A stretch of 64,000 bases of DNA from the NCBI GenBank assembly GCA_037176725.1, contig JAZBRS010000077.1, positions 4,836,001 to 4,900,000 on the forward strand, written 5' to 3'. The notes beneath the pieces were generated by a model that did not search any database, was not told the DNA's origin, and saw nothing but the letters and a program-made list of their open reading frames with translations. Position 1 is the first letter of the stretch; every line of letters begins with the position of its first letter. A program made the position numbers and the translations under genes. This document shows, piece after piece, positions 38,776 through 51,301 of this stretch. Source of the DNA: Posidonia oceanica (taxonomy: Eukaryota; Streptophyta; Magnoliopsida; Alismatales; Posidoniaceae).

Positions 38776-40766
38776 GTTCGCTTTGTACCACATGGGAAGT
38801 GGATTCGACGGTGCGCGAACCTCGGGGAGCTTAAGGAGTGACATGACCTTGGGCAAGATGACACTCAGCGGCTCAACCAATGGAGTGAAGTTGCGCTCGT
38901 TAGCTTGAGGCCGTCTCTGCCATGGGCGTTGTCCTTGCCGAACCTGTGTGGCAGGATAGACTGGTTTGGCGGTGGTTGTGATCTATGGAGTGGGTGGTGT
39001 CCTAGGAGCAGGGATGTATACTATCTGATTTGGGCTAGGTTGAGCCACCACATTCACAGGCGCAGCAAGGGGTCCAACATATGTGACGGCTGTACGGGGA
39101 GGATCCCTTCTCCTAGGGTGGTTGCTGTTGTTGCTGCCTTTGTTGTGGTTGGGAGTGGTGTCTTGCCTGGCGAATGTGGTGAGCGCGGGAAAGTAGCCAC
39201 TGCAAAGCGAGCTCTCCACGTGGGCACCTGCTCGGATCAAGGATGCAAAACTAGTGACTAGCTGTATGCTTAATAGGGCCCTAATGGCTGGCTGCGCACC
39301 TCTAATGATTATCTCGATGGACTCCTCGTTAGAGGGTCTATCGCAAACTTGCGAGGTGAGGGTGCGTTAGTGGTCGACGTACTCCTTGAACGGCTGCTGT
39401 AGCCTCTGTCTAGTTGCGACGAGATCCTCGCGCTTGAGGATCAAATCAAGGTTGAAGGAGTACTGCTCCAGGAATGCCTAGCTGTGGTCTTTCCAAGTCT
39501 TGATCGTCGTCATGTCAAGTGACGTGAACCACTTGAGAGCCAGACCGGTCAAACTTTTCTGGAACAGGCGGATCAACAGCCTCTCATCAACCTAAAGTTG
39601 AGCGAGGTCTCTACATATGCCCTCAAATGAGAAATGGGGCAGCCCTTACCACTATACTTGTCAAAATCAGGAATATGGAAGTTTGGTGGGAGTACCGCCT
39701 TTGGGAAATAGCAGAGGTCCCAGAACTGGTAGGACTGGCGATCACCGCCCTGCACTAGACGTAGTGCTCTTTCCAGATCTCCCATCCTAGTAAGGAGGGC
39801 ATCTGGGGTTGCTGATGATGATGATGATGGTGCAGTTGGGATGAGGGTCGCTTACGTTGAGTGGGTCGCACCTAGGTGCTCCTTCAAATCCACCATCACG
39901 CTGCCTGGTGATGTGATGTGAGGGCCAACGTACCCATGCATTGGTGCTGTGTGTGGTGGCATGCATGCTAGTGAGGGAATTTGCTGATGCACTGAGTAGG
40001 GGTAAGTAGAATGCTGTGCGGTGATTGGTGCAGAGTACGGGAATAGCAGCTGCTGCATTGGTATGGTGCCAGGCAGTGGGCTCTGTGGGTACTGTGCTCC
40101 TGCCAACTCGAGGGGGTGGCCACCAGATGATGGAGTGTAATGCTGTGCGGTGAAAGGTGTCTGTGCAAGAGGCAGAGATGTCGCCCCCATCGTCGGAGCA
40201 GTGAGGAGCTGGGGTGATGGCAGAGGCAGAGGTGCAGTTGGGTGTGCCTAGAACACACGAGCAGGCAGTAGAGGGACCTTAGGGGTAGCAGGAATCACAG
40301 GGGAGTGCAGGGACAGAGCCATGCCCTGTAGGTTTTGCACAAGCGCCATCAGCTGTTGAGCCTGTATGGCAAGGGTCCCCTTGGTGGGAAGACCAGAGGG
40401 TAGGACAGACATGGGACCGGATGCCATAGGTGTCAGAGACACAGATTGTCCAGAAGGCAAAGAACCTATCACAGAAGCTGCCGCAGCAGGATGGGTGTTA
40501 GAAGTGACATAACCCTGAGATGGGAAAGTAGTCATTAGAGTCTCCAGAGCGCGAGTCACAGTCACCAAAACAGACTCGTTGACGGACTCTAGAGAGGCGA
40601 AGGTCTGCCAATGACCGGTGGAAAATAGGGGTACCTCACACACCATAGGGTGGGAGGCCTGAGCAGTGAGTGGAACAATGGTAGTCAAGATGTGAGATGG
40701 AGGGACCGAAGCTAAGATCCCCTCCCAAGCAACAGAAGTCAAAGGCTCACTGGCACACTGGGCCAT
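38776..40766 (-). pseudogene. Tat-3 gag
   Basis: The N-terminal open frame (40,248-40,766) starts MAQCASEPLTSVAWEG and ends near a QNLQGMALSLH motif shared with Tat-1 and Tat-4. The capsid-domain part at 39,420-39,785 reads LVQGGDRQSYQFWDLCYFP, then FHIPDFDKYSGKGCPISHLRAY. The tryptophan in SYQFWDL (codon 39,722-39,720) is the residue that is TAG in Tat-1 and Tat-4. The downstream part (VESSLCSGYFPALTTF) is at 38,983-39,240. Several frameshifts and stops are present. Confidence 0.83.
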
Positions 40767-41857
40767 GGCTGACCGAGAGCGGGTACAAACAGGACTGCGG
40801 CGGTAAAGGGGAGGACAGAGTCTACGACGAGCTATCGTCGAAAGAACGAATAACTTAGGAAAGGACGGTCGAGAAAAGGTGTCGCAATAGGGGTGTCAAC
40901 GAAAGAACAACCCAAGCTTTGACTAAGGATCTCACTCACTAACATGTGCAACAGACACGACACAACAAATAGGTGTTAAAACTTGAAGACAAAATGCAGA
41001 TGCTTAAATGGTGGCGTGAATGGCACACATGTAGATGAATGCTTTCTAATATGTGCTCTCTCACCAATCTAGTGTGTCCTGGTGGGCTATCTACTCCGAA
41101 CTCTCATGAGGGTGTATGGGTCTCTGACTCAGGTAGAAAGAAAGGTCCCTGTCTAAATCCTGGCCAAAGCATAGGCAATGAGCGGGTGGTTCGTTAGGAG
41201 CCACGACCCTGCCAAAGCATGGGTTGTACCCTCTACTAACACCGATGCAACCCCAGACAGGGGGACAGACCGACCAACTCGTCTCACGCCAAAGCAATGG
41301 AACAAGAGACCGGGACTGCCCTTCTCGGACTAGTTGGTGGACTCAGGGATGAGAAGATGCATGCACCTATATGATCAATCATGCAAATATGATTAATGTT
41401 TTTTACTTGGATTTATTTTAACCAAGGGGATGAAGGTGCATTGATGTCTCTAGTTATTCCTAGAATTGATTTTACTTGCTATTTTTTATTTAAACCAAGG
41501 GGGAGGCAATCAATCTCTAATTGTCCCTAGGATTAATGCATAAAGGGGAAGTAAACATCCATATATGGCAAGCAAGCATCACACATCACTTCAAAAGGCA
41601 AGTTCATGGCATGTGCTAGTGTTGTGTCGCATGATCTATGAGAATTAGAGTCAATCAATACATCAAAAGGCATGTATATAGCATGGCATGTGCATGTATG
41701 GTGGCATAACATGTATGTGTAAGAACAAACAACCACCAAGCAAAAGGCATGAATTAATCAACAATCAAGCAAGATGTGACAATTAAATGCCTTAAAATAA
41801 GCAAAGAACAAGCCACAAAGAAGAGAAAAGGTGGAGAATAAAGCCAGAGTCTTTCAT
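40767..41857 (-). other. 5' leader of Tat-3
   Basis: Non-coding. The block at 41,090-41,340 is conserved with the leaders of Tat-1 and Tat-4. The splice acceptor position before TTAGTGAGTGAGATCC is weaker here than in the other two copies. Confidence 0.6.
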
Positions 41858-41880
41858 CCCTAGTGGAGTCATCAGTTCCT
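41858..41880 (-). other. Primer binding site of Tat-3
   Basis: Minus strand TGATGACTCCACTAGGGA, related to the tRNA-Arg site but with several changes (TGATGA for TGGCGA, CTAGGG for CTGGGG). It lies about five bases after the presumed LTR end GGTCACA. Confidence 0.65.
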
Positions 41881-43929
41881 GTGACCGTCCTTGCGACCGG
41901 ACCCGCGAGAGCCCCTCGAAGAAGATTGGTCATGGCAAGCGGTGCATCTGATGGGATTCGACTCAAGGAAAACACTGGAAAAGGCGAATGCAGGAGAAGC
42001 AAAGAAAGGACATGGAGTTGCCACCTAGGCTATTTAAAAACCGGAAGACAAGGAAAACCGTATGTGAAAACATGCAAATAAGCTTATGCAATTCGAAAAT
42101 ATGCAAATCTATCCTGAATGGATGTGACACAAAGTCATTGCAGTCCAGAGAAAGGGTAAAGACTCCTGTTATGCATGAGGAAGGTGTTAGGAACCCCCAT
42201 ACGCCCGATGAAGTCGGTTTTTCTTGGCCAATCTACTCAAGTGTTGCTAATGTGAGCAAGTGATGCCATTTAATTATGTTGAAAGGAAATGGATGCCATG
42301 CTTTGCAAACAAGATGAATGCTTTAAATTATGCCTAAATGATATGATGCATGACGAAAACCATGATGGGGAGGCGAGTTCAGAACACGAATATGCATGAT
42401 CCAAACCAAAGCAACGGAAATAAACCAAGGAAATGCTTAGTTTAGAGTCTGTCAGGATACTGTAAAAACCACGCATGAAAACTGTGCATCTTATACGTGA
42501 GACAATCCTGCAAGAGATGTTCACCAGCCTAGACAATGAACTTCATTACCCGGAAAGGTATTTTAGATGATCTAAAATGCTTAGAAAAACATTAATCATG
42601 CATGGAATGGAAATTCTAGGGTAAAATCAAGTGCGCTCATGTATGGGGATGAAGGCATGCAAGTAAAGAGTGGATCATGCAAAATAAAAAAAAGGAAAAG
42701 AGGTGTTTAATGCCTTAAGGTTGCAAGGCATTGATAAAACATGCTAGAAGACCGAATCAAATGCAAACAAGTTATGAAAACCGAAGATAAAATAATAACA
42801 AGTGCTCTGTCCACTGTTTATATCCTAGCAAAAACGCAGGGCATTTACGCGAGACAAACCTATGGTACCAGTATGTTCAGAACAGTGAATTTCATCGCTT
42901 GAATGGGCATGCAAATCAATTCGAAAGCTACTGGAAAGCATCGATCGAGCAAGAGGGGACATCCAGGAGTGGAATCAAGTATGGTTTCACTCGATTGGAT
43001 GCCCGCATCTACCCCACCTCTGTTGAATCCTCATCGGCATTTCGTGGGTCCGACGGCCATGGAATGGGTAAGGGAGCTCTGAAACCTATGTGCGGATCAT
43101 GGAGGCCCGGAGGGAAGAGAGGGGGAGATGATCATGCAAGAAAAACACAAGAAACGGGCCTAGGCCACCTTCCTCGACCTCCATAGTCAAAGTTGGCCAC
43201 CTTCGAGCTCGGCCGGCCATAAAAGGGGGCTGTGAGCTCAGAGGCGACCTCTGGGGCGTTAGGAAGGTTCGGGTAAGTGTTTCGGGGCTGGTGGAATGCA
43301 AAGTATGATGCTAGAAATAAGAAAATGACCCATGCCCTATTGCCCTTGGCCAACGCCAATGTTCTTGGGTCCGGTCAGCCATTGGTGAGGCTGCGGGCTC
43401 AAGAACGCACTGCTGGGGCATCAAGGAGCATTAGAGAGGGATGGAGATGCTATGTGGATGCTGTGCAAGCAATAAAGGGAGGGCCATCACCCTCCCGCAC
43501 CTTCGTTCGACGACGCCAGACGTTCGCGTGCATCACCAACCATGATAGAGACTGGGAGCCCGTGGAAGTCCTCTAGAGCACTTAGGAAGGGAGGGTAAAG
43601 GATGGGGAGGAAGCCTAGAGTGTTATGGATGCAAGAGTGGCAGGGATGGTGCCTGCAGCACACTCAGGGGCCGACGGCCTCTTGCTGGTGACGAACCCAT
43701 CACCGGCTACGGGATGCAATGCAAAATTCAAACAAAATGCATGCAACCAGGTGTTAAAACGACACACACAACTACAATAGAGTACTCCTAAGCTAAGGGA
43801 GGTGAAAACTACCTGTGAGGAAGGCCAGAAGTGTCTCCCATCGTCGACTAAGAACGGTGGACGGCAAGCTCGGTGACAGTGGCGAGAGGGTGCGGGTGAG
43901 CTCAGGCTAGGGTCGTCGGTTGCTGGGGA
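41880..43929 (-). repeat. 5' LTR of Tat-3, interrupted by Chr-2
   Basis: The LTR 3' end (minus GGACGGTCACA) differs from the Tat-1/2/4 type, which end in a GATCGGTGCACGCGAGCTTTGGCATCGT-like U5 (read in pieces). The GGTGTTAGGAACCCCCATACGCCCGA element is kept at 42,150-42,230. The rest, 42,260-43,929, is mainly non-coding with a GC-rich part. The LTR start is not seen because Chr-2 begins at 43,930. It may represent another LTR subfamily. Confidence 0.65.
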
Positions 43930-46914
43930 TGTATAATATCTGGGTTTTTTCGGAAACTACCAGGTAATTTAACATGGGAAATTAGCACGATTATCTAACG
44001 TGTTTTTCGGAGTTGTTTGGGTTATTTTCAGTTTGGAGGGAGGAGAACGAGTTTTGCGTAATTTTCGCACAAAAAATTGAATAAAGAATGGGAGAAATGC
44101 CTCCGAGCCATGGAGCAACCATTTCCTTCTCCGCAATTCCGAGGTAGCTGTCGATAAGGCTTGAGGAGGAGAGAACTCTCCAGAGCTTCCTCATCTTCTT
44201 CCTCCTTTCTTCTTCTCCTTCTTCCTTCTAGGTGTGAGCTAGAGAGTGGTGGTGTGGGGGCGAGAGGAGCTTTCTTCCGGCCTGTGTTCGAGCGTCGGAG
44301 GTGAGTATCTTGGCCGTTGGTTGATGGGTTCCTATTTTTTTTCCTCCTTTTCATGCCTGAGTTCGTGTTGATCCTTGGTAGTTGGGTTCGTGCATGATCA
44401 AAGGTGGAGAGAGCGCTATGGGTTGCAGTGGAAGTCCCCGGCGTTGGAGCTTTGGGTTTGGGTGGTCTGTGTGCGTTGAAGAGGTACACACCCCTTTCCA
44501 AGTCCTCTATTATGCATGAAAGTGATGTAGAAATGTTGCTTGGCATGTTGGGAATGCATGATACAGATTTCATGATTTTAGGAGAATTATTGTGGATTTT
44601 ATGATTAATATTTGAATGCATGGGTACTGTTTGGCCGAATGACCTCTTTGCCTTTGGATTTTGATAACTTGAGCTACGGTTATCGGAATGCTTTGATTTT
44701 TGTCCCATATAGTAGATGACTTGGAATGCTTTGTTTTGAGTATTTTTGTTGAATTTATAATTGCATGTGGTGAGACCGGTTTGAGTTCCCAAATCGGGCA
44801 ATTTTTGGGTTCGCTACTGTCAGATATTTTTATCTAAATTTTCTTACTAGTGCGCGGGTTTTGTGTGTGTGGTTCATGCGCATTTTTTTCAGGCTTTTCT
44901 GGTGCATGCTGGGCACCAGTTGGTGCCCAGGGGGTGCCCAATTTGTTAGGTTTGGTCTGGAATTGGCCAGGCCGATCTATTTGGGGTTACCCTATTGCTG
45001 TTGAGGCTTAGAATCTTATTTTTAGGCTTTTTGAAGTGTTTTGTAGAATGAAATTGAATTTTGTCTTTTGAAACATTGGTATTTTTGTAAAACACATTAG
45101 GGTAAGATGCTAATTAGGCAAATCATTACAGATGAGTTAAGGATTGCCTAAAATGAATTAGCAAGATCCCCTTGTATTAGAATTGGAATTAAAAGACTAA
45201 ACAACCTAGAAATGCTAAGGTTTTCCCTAATTGGTCTAGACGGACATTAGGGAACATGTTAATCTAAGATTAGACCTTGGCACCAAGACTTAGTGTTCTG
45301 GGTGCTATTGTGTGTGTGTTCGGTCTCGTAAGTACTTTGGGACATCGGCACCAGTGTTTTGTTTATGGGTGGTGTCTCTTGGGTAATCTTTGTGCCTAGA
45401 AGATGCCATTGTCTTCCCTGTTGTATTGTGTTGTTTTGAGGTGTGGTTTCTGGGCTCGATAGTGGAGTTGTCGAGGTTGTGTTTTGAGCTGTGATTTCAG
45501 CTCGTGGTTTTGTGCTGTTCTTGGTACCGTGTTTCGAGGTATTTTGAGTTATCATTTATGGATTTCTAAATGGTTTTCGAAAAGAGTTTTGGAAAGAAAA
45601 TGCATGGGTTTGGCAAAGGTTTTGGAAAGAGTTTTTCGGTGTTTTCTATTTGTGGTGGACCAAGATACTAGAGGGTCGTGTTGTCGGGACCAGAGGATGT
45701 GACTACACTCCTTGGTGATCGGATACGTCGCCTAGGTTGAGGTCCTGAGACCAAGAGGCTGAGGTAAGTGTTCGTCGGATCTTAGAGGTATGATGCTCCT
45801 TGATTGTCGTTCACAAGTCCGAGGTTGAGGTTCGCAGGTCGAGGTACCGATTGGACTTGGAGGTATGACACTCTGCTTGTTCCAAGTGCCGAGGACACAA
45901 GGTACTGACTGTACATAGTGTATTGTGACAGTAGAGCCAGGGGGTATGAGACCTCTAAGTAGCTGGACGTAATACCTTATTTAGTACGGGTATCGAGACT
46001 GCTTGGTGTAGACTGAGCCTAGGGGTGAGGAGCCCTAGGGGTTTGGAACATTGAGTTAGGGCGTTGCAACGCACCTTGTGGTCTTTGGCAAGGGTGGGTG
46101 GACACGTGCCCCGTTGCTGGTGGTGTCTTACTGAGAGACAGGACAGGCCTTCCAGTGTGTGCTTGGCTTTTTGAGGTTTGTTGGCCGGTACAGTTCACTC
46201 CTCCATAGGATAGTTGACCGTGGCAGTGTAGGGACATTGTGGTCGCACCTCGGTGGACTACTTGTGGCTAAGTGTTGGTCGCTTGGGCCCAAGTGACGAC
46301 ACAATTTGTTTGTGTGTGTGGTTGACTGTGCTTGTGGCCGCGTCTATGGGGCGTAGGTCTTGCGCTTGTGAGGCACTTTGGTTTGGCTGAGCAGTGTCTC
46401 AGCGTTGGCTTTTGGTTTTAGTGATTATTGTGCTGTGTGTGTGTTCTGGATGCAATTGAGAGCATTCAGGCACAGTTGGTCGTCTAGTCTACACACAGAG
46501 AGTGTGGGACTTGATTGTGTGGTTTTGGGCTTGATTTGTCAAGAGTGGCCATTTCAAGTATGCATATTGATTTGGAAAAGAGCATGCATATGGTTTTGAA
46601 AGGAAAAGAGAAAAGATGATTTCAAAGGCATGTTTTTAGTGGTTTGCTTTGTGGGCAATGATGTATGCCCCATTGTGGCATCCAGGAGAGATGCCTGTGT
46701 TTGTTTGCTTGTGGCATGGTTACGCTTATTCCCTTAGTGTTGCTTGCCAAGCAATTTGTGTGCCTAGGTGGGGTGTGTGCTAGGTGACTTATTGAGTGGT
46801 CACTCACGTGTGTTTTGTTCTTATTTTTAGTAGGTGCAGGGTAGGAGCTGGAGTTGCTAGTGCATATAGGAAAGGAGTCACACTACCACACATCAAGGGT
46901 TCTGGGTATGTGAG
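43930..46914 (+). repeat. Chr-2: chromoviral LTR (2,985 bp), cut by Tat-4
   Basis: It starts TGTATAATATCTGG and is homologous along its length to the LTRs of Chr-1, Chr-3 and Chr-4. Shared words include GTTTTCGAAAAGAGTTTTGG near 45,575, CACTCACGTGTGTTTTG near 46,803 and GGAGTCACACTACCACACAT near 46,873. Compared with Chr-3, about 180 bases at its 3' end are missing, because Tat-4 begins at 46,915. No chromoviral gene precedes it (left flank is the Tat-3 LTR), so it may be a solo LTR or the 5' LTR of an element otherwise lost. Confidence 0.78.
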
Positions 46915-46974
46915 TGTAGACACCCCATTTTGACATGCTCAATTGGTGGTTCTCTCAGGAACCCTAAAACCAAA

Positions 46975-47400
46975 CCCAAAACAGCATCCAATTCCAAACC
47001 CAAAACCACACTTAAAACCCTAGAAAAAACCCTAGGTTTGCACTCACTCTAAACCCTAGGTCAAACTCTAGGTTTGCAAGCACCTAAACCCTAGGTTAGC
47101 ACACTTAAACCCTAGGTCAAACCTTAGGTTTGCACTCACCTAAACCCTAGGTTAAACCCTAGGTTAGCACACTTAAACCCTAGGTCAAATCCTAGGTTAG
47201 CACACACCAAACCCTAGGTCAAACCCTAGGTTAGCACACTTAAAACCCTAGAAAACACCCTAGGTTAGCACTCACTCTAAACCCTAGGTCAAACCCTAGG
47301 TTAGCACACTTAAAACCCTAGAAAACACCCTAGGTTAGTACTCACTCTAAACCCTAGGTCAAACCCTAGGTTAGCACACACCTAAACCCTAGGTTAGCAC
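46975..47400. repeat. AAACCCTAGG tandem repeats near the Tat-4 LTR start
   Basis: About 20 copies of AACCCTAGGTT-type words, separated by AGCACACxxxTAAA or GCACTCACTCT spacers, with local periods of about 30-65 bases. The palindrome CCTAGG occurs in most. It resembles degenerate plant telomere repeat (CCCTAAA) but is an LTR component shared with 27,890-28,260 and 21,000-21,090. Confidence 0.85.
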
Positions 47401-47404
47401 ACAA

Positions 47405-47870
47405 ACCATGCACAAGCCCAAGCCCTTCTCCTTCTTTCTTTTCTTCTTTCTTTCCCTTCTCTTTTTTTTCTTTTTTCCCTTCTCCTTTTCTTTCTTTTTC
47501 CTCCTTTTTCTAAGCCCAGCCCACTCTCTTTCTCCCCTTCTTTTTTCTCCTTTTCCACCCATTTTCTAAGCCCAGCCCACAGTCGGCCCATCACTTCTTT
47601 TTTCTTTTCTTTTCCTTTTCTTTCTTTCTCCCTTCCCTTCCTCCTTTCTTCCTTTCTTTCCTTTTCTTTTTTATTTTTTTCTCTCGGGCCCGGCCCAGCA
47701 ACTCCCTCCTCTCTTTTTTCTTTCTTTTTTTATTTATTTCTTTCTTTCTCGGGCCCGACCCATTCACCTCTTTTCTCTTTTTTTTCTTTCTTCTTCTCCC
47801 GCCTTCCTCTCCTTCCATTGCCTTCTACTGCCTTCTTCTTCCTTCTTTTTCTCTCAACCCCACCACCACT
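47405..47870. repeat. Polypyrimidine tract of the Tat-4 LTR
   Basis: About 460 bases of C/T in LTR sense with periodic AGCCCAGCCCA or GGGCCCGGCCCA interruptions roughly every 60-80 bases. CT-rich tracts of this kind resemble plant 5' UTR and promoter-proximal sequence, and the block precedes the GC-rich segment ending in a splice donor candidate. I cannot identify a TATA box with confidence. Confidence 0.8.
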
Positions 47871-48899
47871 TACTCAACCTCCCATCCTCACTTACTTCCC
47901 ACTTGCATCCTCCCCGTCATTCGCGCTCCCACAACCTCTCACCACTACCTCCAACTTCCACCTGACAGCCTGCCTAACTCCTCCTCCACTTGCCCAACCA
48001 CCTCAGTGCTAACACCCCTTGCCCAGCCTCACTTCACAGCACAGCAACAGCAGCAACTGAGCCCAGAAACCCAACTTCTTCCCCTCTGCCCGCACAACCC
48101 AACTCCACTGCAACTTCCATTCCCCAGCCACTCACGCACTCCAGCACTTCACCACCATCTCCCCCAGCCTCCCACGATCACAGCGAGCGTGAGAGATGCC
48201 TGAGAGATCCACAGCAGCACCAGTTCCACCAGAATTCTCCCTAAGCACCCAAAATCTGTTCTCCGGATTCTAAGCAGCAAATCCACTTTTGATCGGCCTC
48301 AGACCTTCCCCAGGCCACTAGCAACTCCCTCCGATCACGCCACGAGCCTTCCACTCGCCGCAGCACTACCCCGACCTTCGCCTGCACAGCCACACCCAAT
48401 CGAGGTCGGCAGCCTTCCTCAGCCTTCCACGCAGGTAACGAACCTCCTCCCTAGCTTCCTTGCATGCTTCTTCAGCTTCCTAGCTAGTTAGAAGTAGGTT
48501 TAGAGCTTAGGTGCCCGATTCGAGCTCCGCCGCTACAGTTCTTCTTCTCCGACGACGCTCCGCCACACGCCATTGTGTTCCAGACCCCTTCAAGCTTCTG
48601 GATCGCTCCCCGAGCACCACCGCACCTCCAGCAACTCAGTCCTGTGCCTTCCGAGCGCCGCAGCAGCCTCCAGCACCTGCACAGTCTCCAGCCTCCTCTG
48701 CAGCAAGCTGCCGACGTCGACAACATGCTTTGACCACTGCCATGCGCCGCTCAACGCACTGGAGCACTCGAACGCACCGTCTCCAACTCCTGGATGCCCT
48801 AGCACCACCGCCCGCCCATCGGACTGCCGCTGCAGCAGCTTCCTTCTCCGGCGCAGTTGGTTGGAGCTTGGGGGCACTACAGCTACTGTAGCACTTAAG

Positions 48900-50220
48900 T
48901 TTAAATGTTTTGAGTTAATTTTGTTACATGCATTGCAATAAAGTCCTTAAGTTTATCTTATTTACTTTGCAATCTAGTTCTGGTTTATAAATCATTTAAT
49001 TCTGCATTTAAACTATATTGCATTGAAGTAAGATACTGCATGTTATTATATTTGTGTTTCAGTCCAGCTTTAGCTCAAGTTATTTAAAACTCTTTGCTGC
49101 ATTGCATTTAGGCCCTCATGTTTCTTTATGTTTGCATTTAGGTCCTTTTTCAATTGAAAAGCATTTAATTTGCATTTATAACTATATTGCATTGCATTAA
49201 ACTACTGCATGTTTTAATAATTGCATTTAGGTCCAATCACATGTCATCTGTGATTTAAATGTGATTTTTAACCTTATTGCATTGTAATAAATCCCCTTGG
49301 GTTTTAATTTTTGCATTTAGGTCCAGTTCAATTTCAACTGTGATTTAAATGTGAATTTTAAACTTTATTACATTGCAATAAAGTCCTGCAAGTTCCAATT
49401 ATTGCATTTAAGTCCTATTTACTTTTAAACTGTGATTTAAAATGCAATTTCAAATCTTATTACATTGTAATAAAGTCCAGCAAGTTTTCATTATTGCATT
49501 TAGGTCTAGTTTGCTTCCAACTGCCATTTAAATGCAATTTTAAACTTTATTACAATGCAATAAAGTCCTGTGACTTATGTTTATTACATTTAAGTCCATT
49601 TTGCATGCATGCATCATTTAAATTGCACTTTAATCATATTGCATTGCTTTAAATGCCCAACAGTTTTACAAATTGCATTTCAATCCATGTTTTTAAGCTA
49701 TTGCCTGTTTGTATGCCTGTTTAGCTTTGCATTTTAAACCTTACATGTTTTCGAAATTACATGTAGGTCCTTATGCCTAGTTTCTTCATGCTTGCACCCT
49801 ACTTTGCATTTTAAATTCAACAGTTAGGTCTAATTGCATGTTAGTCCTAAAACCTACTGTTGTCTACTTGCTTGCTTTGCTTTGCACTTAGGTCCAGCAT
49901 GTTTTCAAAATTGCATGTAGGTCCTTTTCTTGCATTTTTGCATGCATCTTTTAATTAATGTTGCATTCTGCCCTTGCTTGCCTATTGCATTATTGCATTA
50001 CCATTTTGCATGCATTTATCTTGTTGCATTGTATTTTGCCATGGTTTTGTACATAGGCCCCTGCATTTATTTTAATTGCACTTAGGTCCCTGCATTTGCA
50101 TTCTTGCATGCATTGCATCTTCATGCCATTGCATATTGCACCCTTGCATACTTTTGAGCACCCCTAGCTTCATTGCATGTAGGACACCCTGCATTGCACA
50201 CACATAGGGACATTTTACAC
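48900..50220 (+). repeat. TGCATTTAGGTCC-rich block of the Tat-4 LTR
   Basis: The phrase TTGCATTTAGGTCC and close variants recurs every 60-125 bases (for example 49,134, 49,225, 49,312, 49,403, 49,494), alternating with ATTACATTGCAATAAAGTCC. It corresponds to the ATGCAATGCAA arrays seen on the other strand in Tat-1 and Tat-2. It is non-coding. Confidence 0.85.
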
Positions 50221-51283
50221 TTAGACCCCTACTTAGTCCACTTTTTCTGGCCCTTGAGCCATCTGACTTTATACCTGAATAACTTTTGATCGGACCGTTG
50301 GATCTTCACGATCTAACTATCTTGGTCTTCCTGGTTGGATGATCTTTCATTCTAACCGAAGTTATTTCAGATCAGGCCTTAGATCTTCAAGATAAGCCCA
50401 TCTGAATCACTACATAGCACTCATTGCCTTATCATTTGCATTGCATGCTTCGTTTTCGAAATCCGCTTTCTCGTGCATGTAGATTAGGCTTTGTCGCCCC
50501 TACCTTGCATCCTTTTGCTTATCGCATGCATGCATTGTATAGTTTTCCGCCACTGCTTTTGTTTTCCTTTGCATGTCGCTTGCATTGCACTATTTTCCAT
50601 CCCTACTTTCATTTCCCCTTTGCATGTCGCTTGCATTGCATGGTTTTCATCACTATTTTGTTTTATCTCCTACATTTGCATTAAGGCGATGATGCTTATT
50701 GCATAGGAGTTCTCATGAACCAAGGCTTGCTTGTTCAGAACACTAGCAACACTATTGAGCACATAGATTGTGCGTTTAATTCCCTGCACGCATCTTAGCA
50801 CTTAGAGCATACATTTGAACACGTAATTAAGCATTCATGGCATTTAGGCATTTAAAGCATGCATCTTCCTGCATATGCGAGCAAGATAGCCTAAGAAAGA
50901 CTGATTCTCAGACATATCGGGGGTGCCTAACACCTTCCCCATGCGTAACAGGAGTCCTTGCCCTTTCTCTTGGCCTGTAATGACCATTATGCCCTCATCC
51001 TAGGCACGAGTCATAGCATTGCATAGCATTGCATCCCTTTGCATCCTTTTGCATCTAGTTTTGCATGTTCTTTCATGCATTTCCCCGATTTTCCTTATCT
51101 CTCGACTTAATAGACATAGTGGCGACTCTGATTTGTCTTATCTCTTCTTTTTCCTCTTTTACCAACGTTTCCGAGTAGTGTTTCCTTCCTCGGATTCAGT
51201 TGCATATAGTGAACCTATTTTCGATCGGTGTACGCGAGCTTTGGCATCGTGCATGGACGATCTGAATTTCAAGATTACTAAAG

Positions 51284-51301
51284 TGGCGACTCTGCTGGGG
51301 A
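51284..51301 (+). other. Primer binding site of Tat-4
   Basis: TGGCGACTCTGCTGGGGA, one base after the LTR end, matching the tRNA-Arg-type site of the family. Confidence 0.88.

Larger units (their letters stand above)
46915..51282 (+). repeat. 5' LTR of Tat-4 (4,368 bp)
   Basis: It runs from TGTAGACACCCC to GATTACTAAA, where the terminal CA has become AA. Block order is the same as in Tat-1, here readable in sense: CCCTAGG repeats, CT tract, Pro/Ser-coding-like GC-rich block (47,870-48,890), TGCATT/AGGTCC repeats (48,900-50,220), the 160-bp conserved block (50,255-50,415) and GGGGTGCCTAACACCTTCCC at 50,928. Confidence 0.9.

Noticed and set aside
36123..40766. Tat-3 and the pol fragment at 23,420 treated as one clean insertion target of Tat-2
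   Set aside because: The two halves are not contiguous in the Tat-1 reference (about 2.4 kb missing) and no target duplication is seen, so a simple insertion cannot be claimed.
48511..48891. Pro/Ser/Ala-rich open frames in the GC-rich LTR block
   Set aside because: Open frames occur in several phases and on both strands, are not conserved as protein between the four Tat LTRs and resemble 5' UTR rather than coding sequence.
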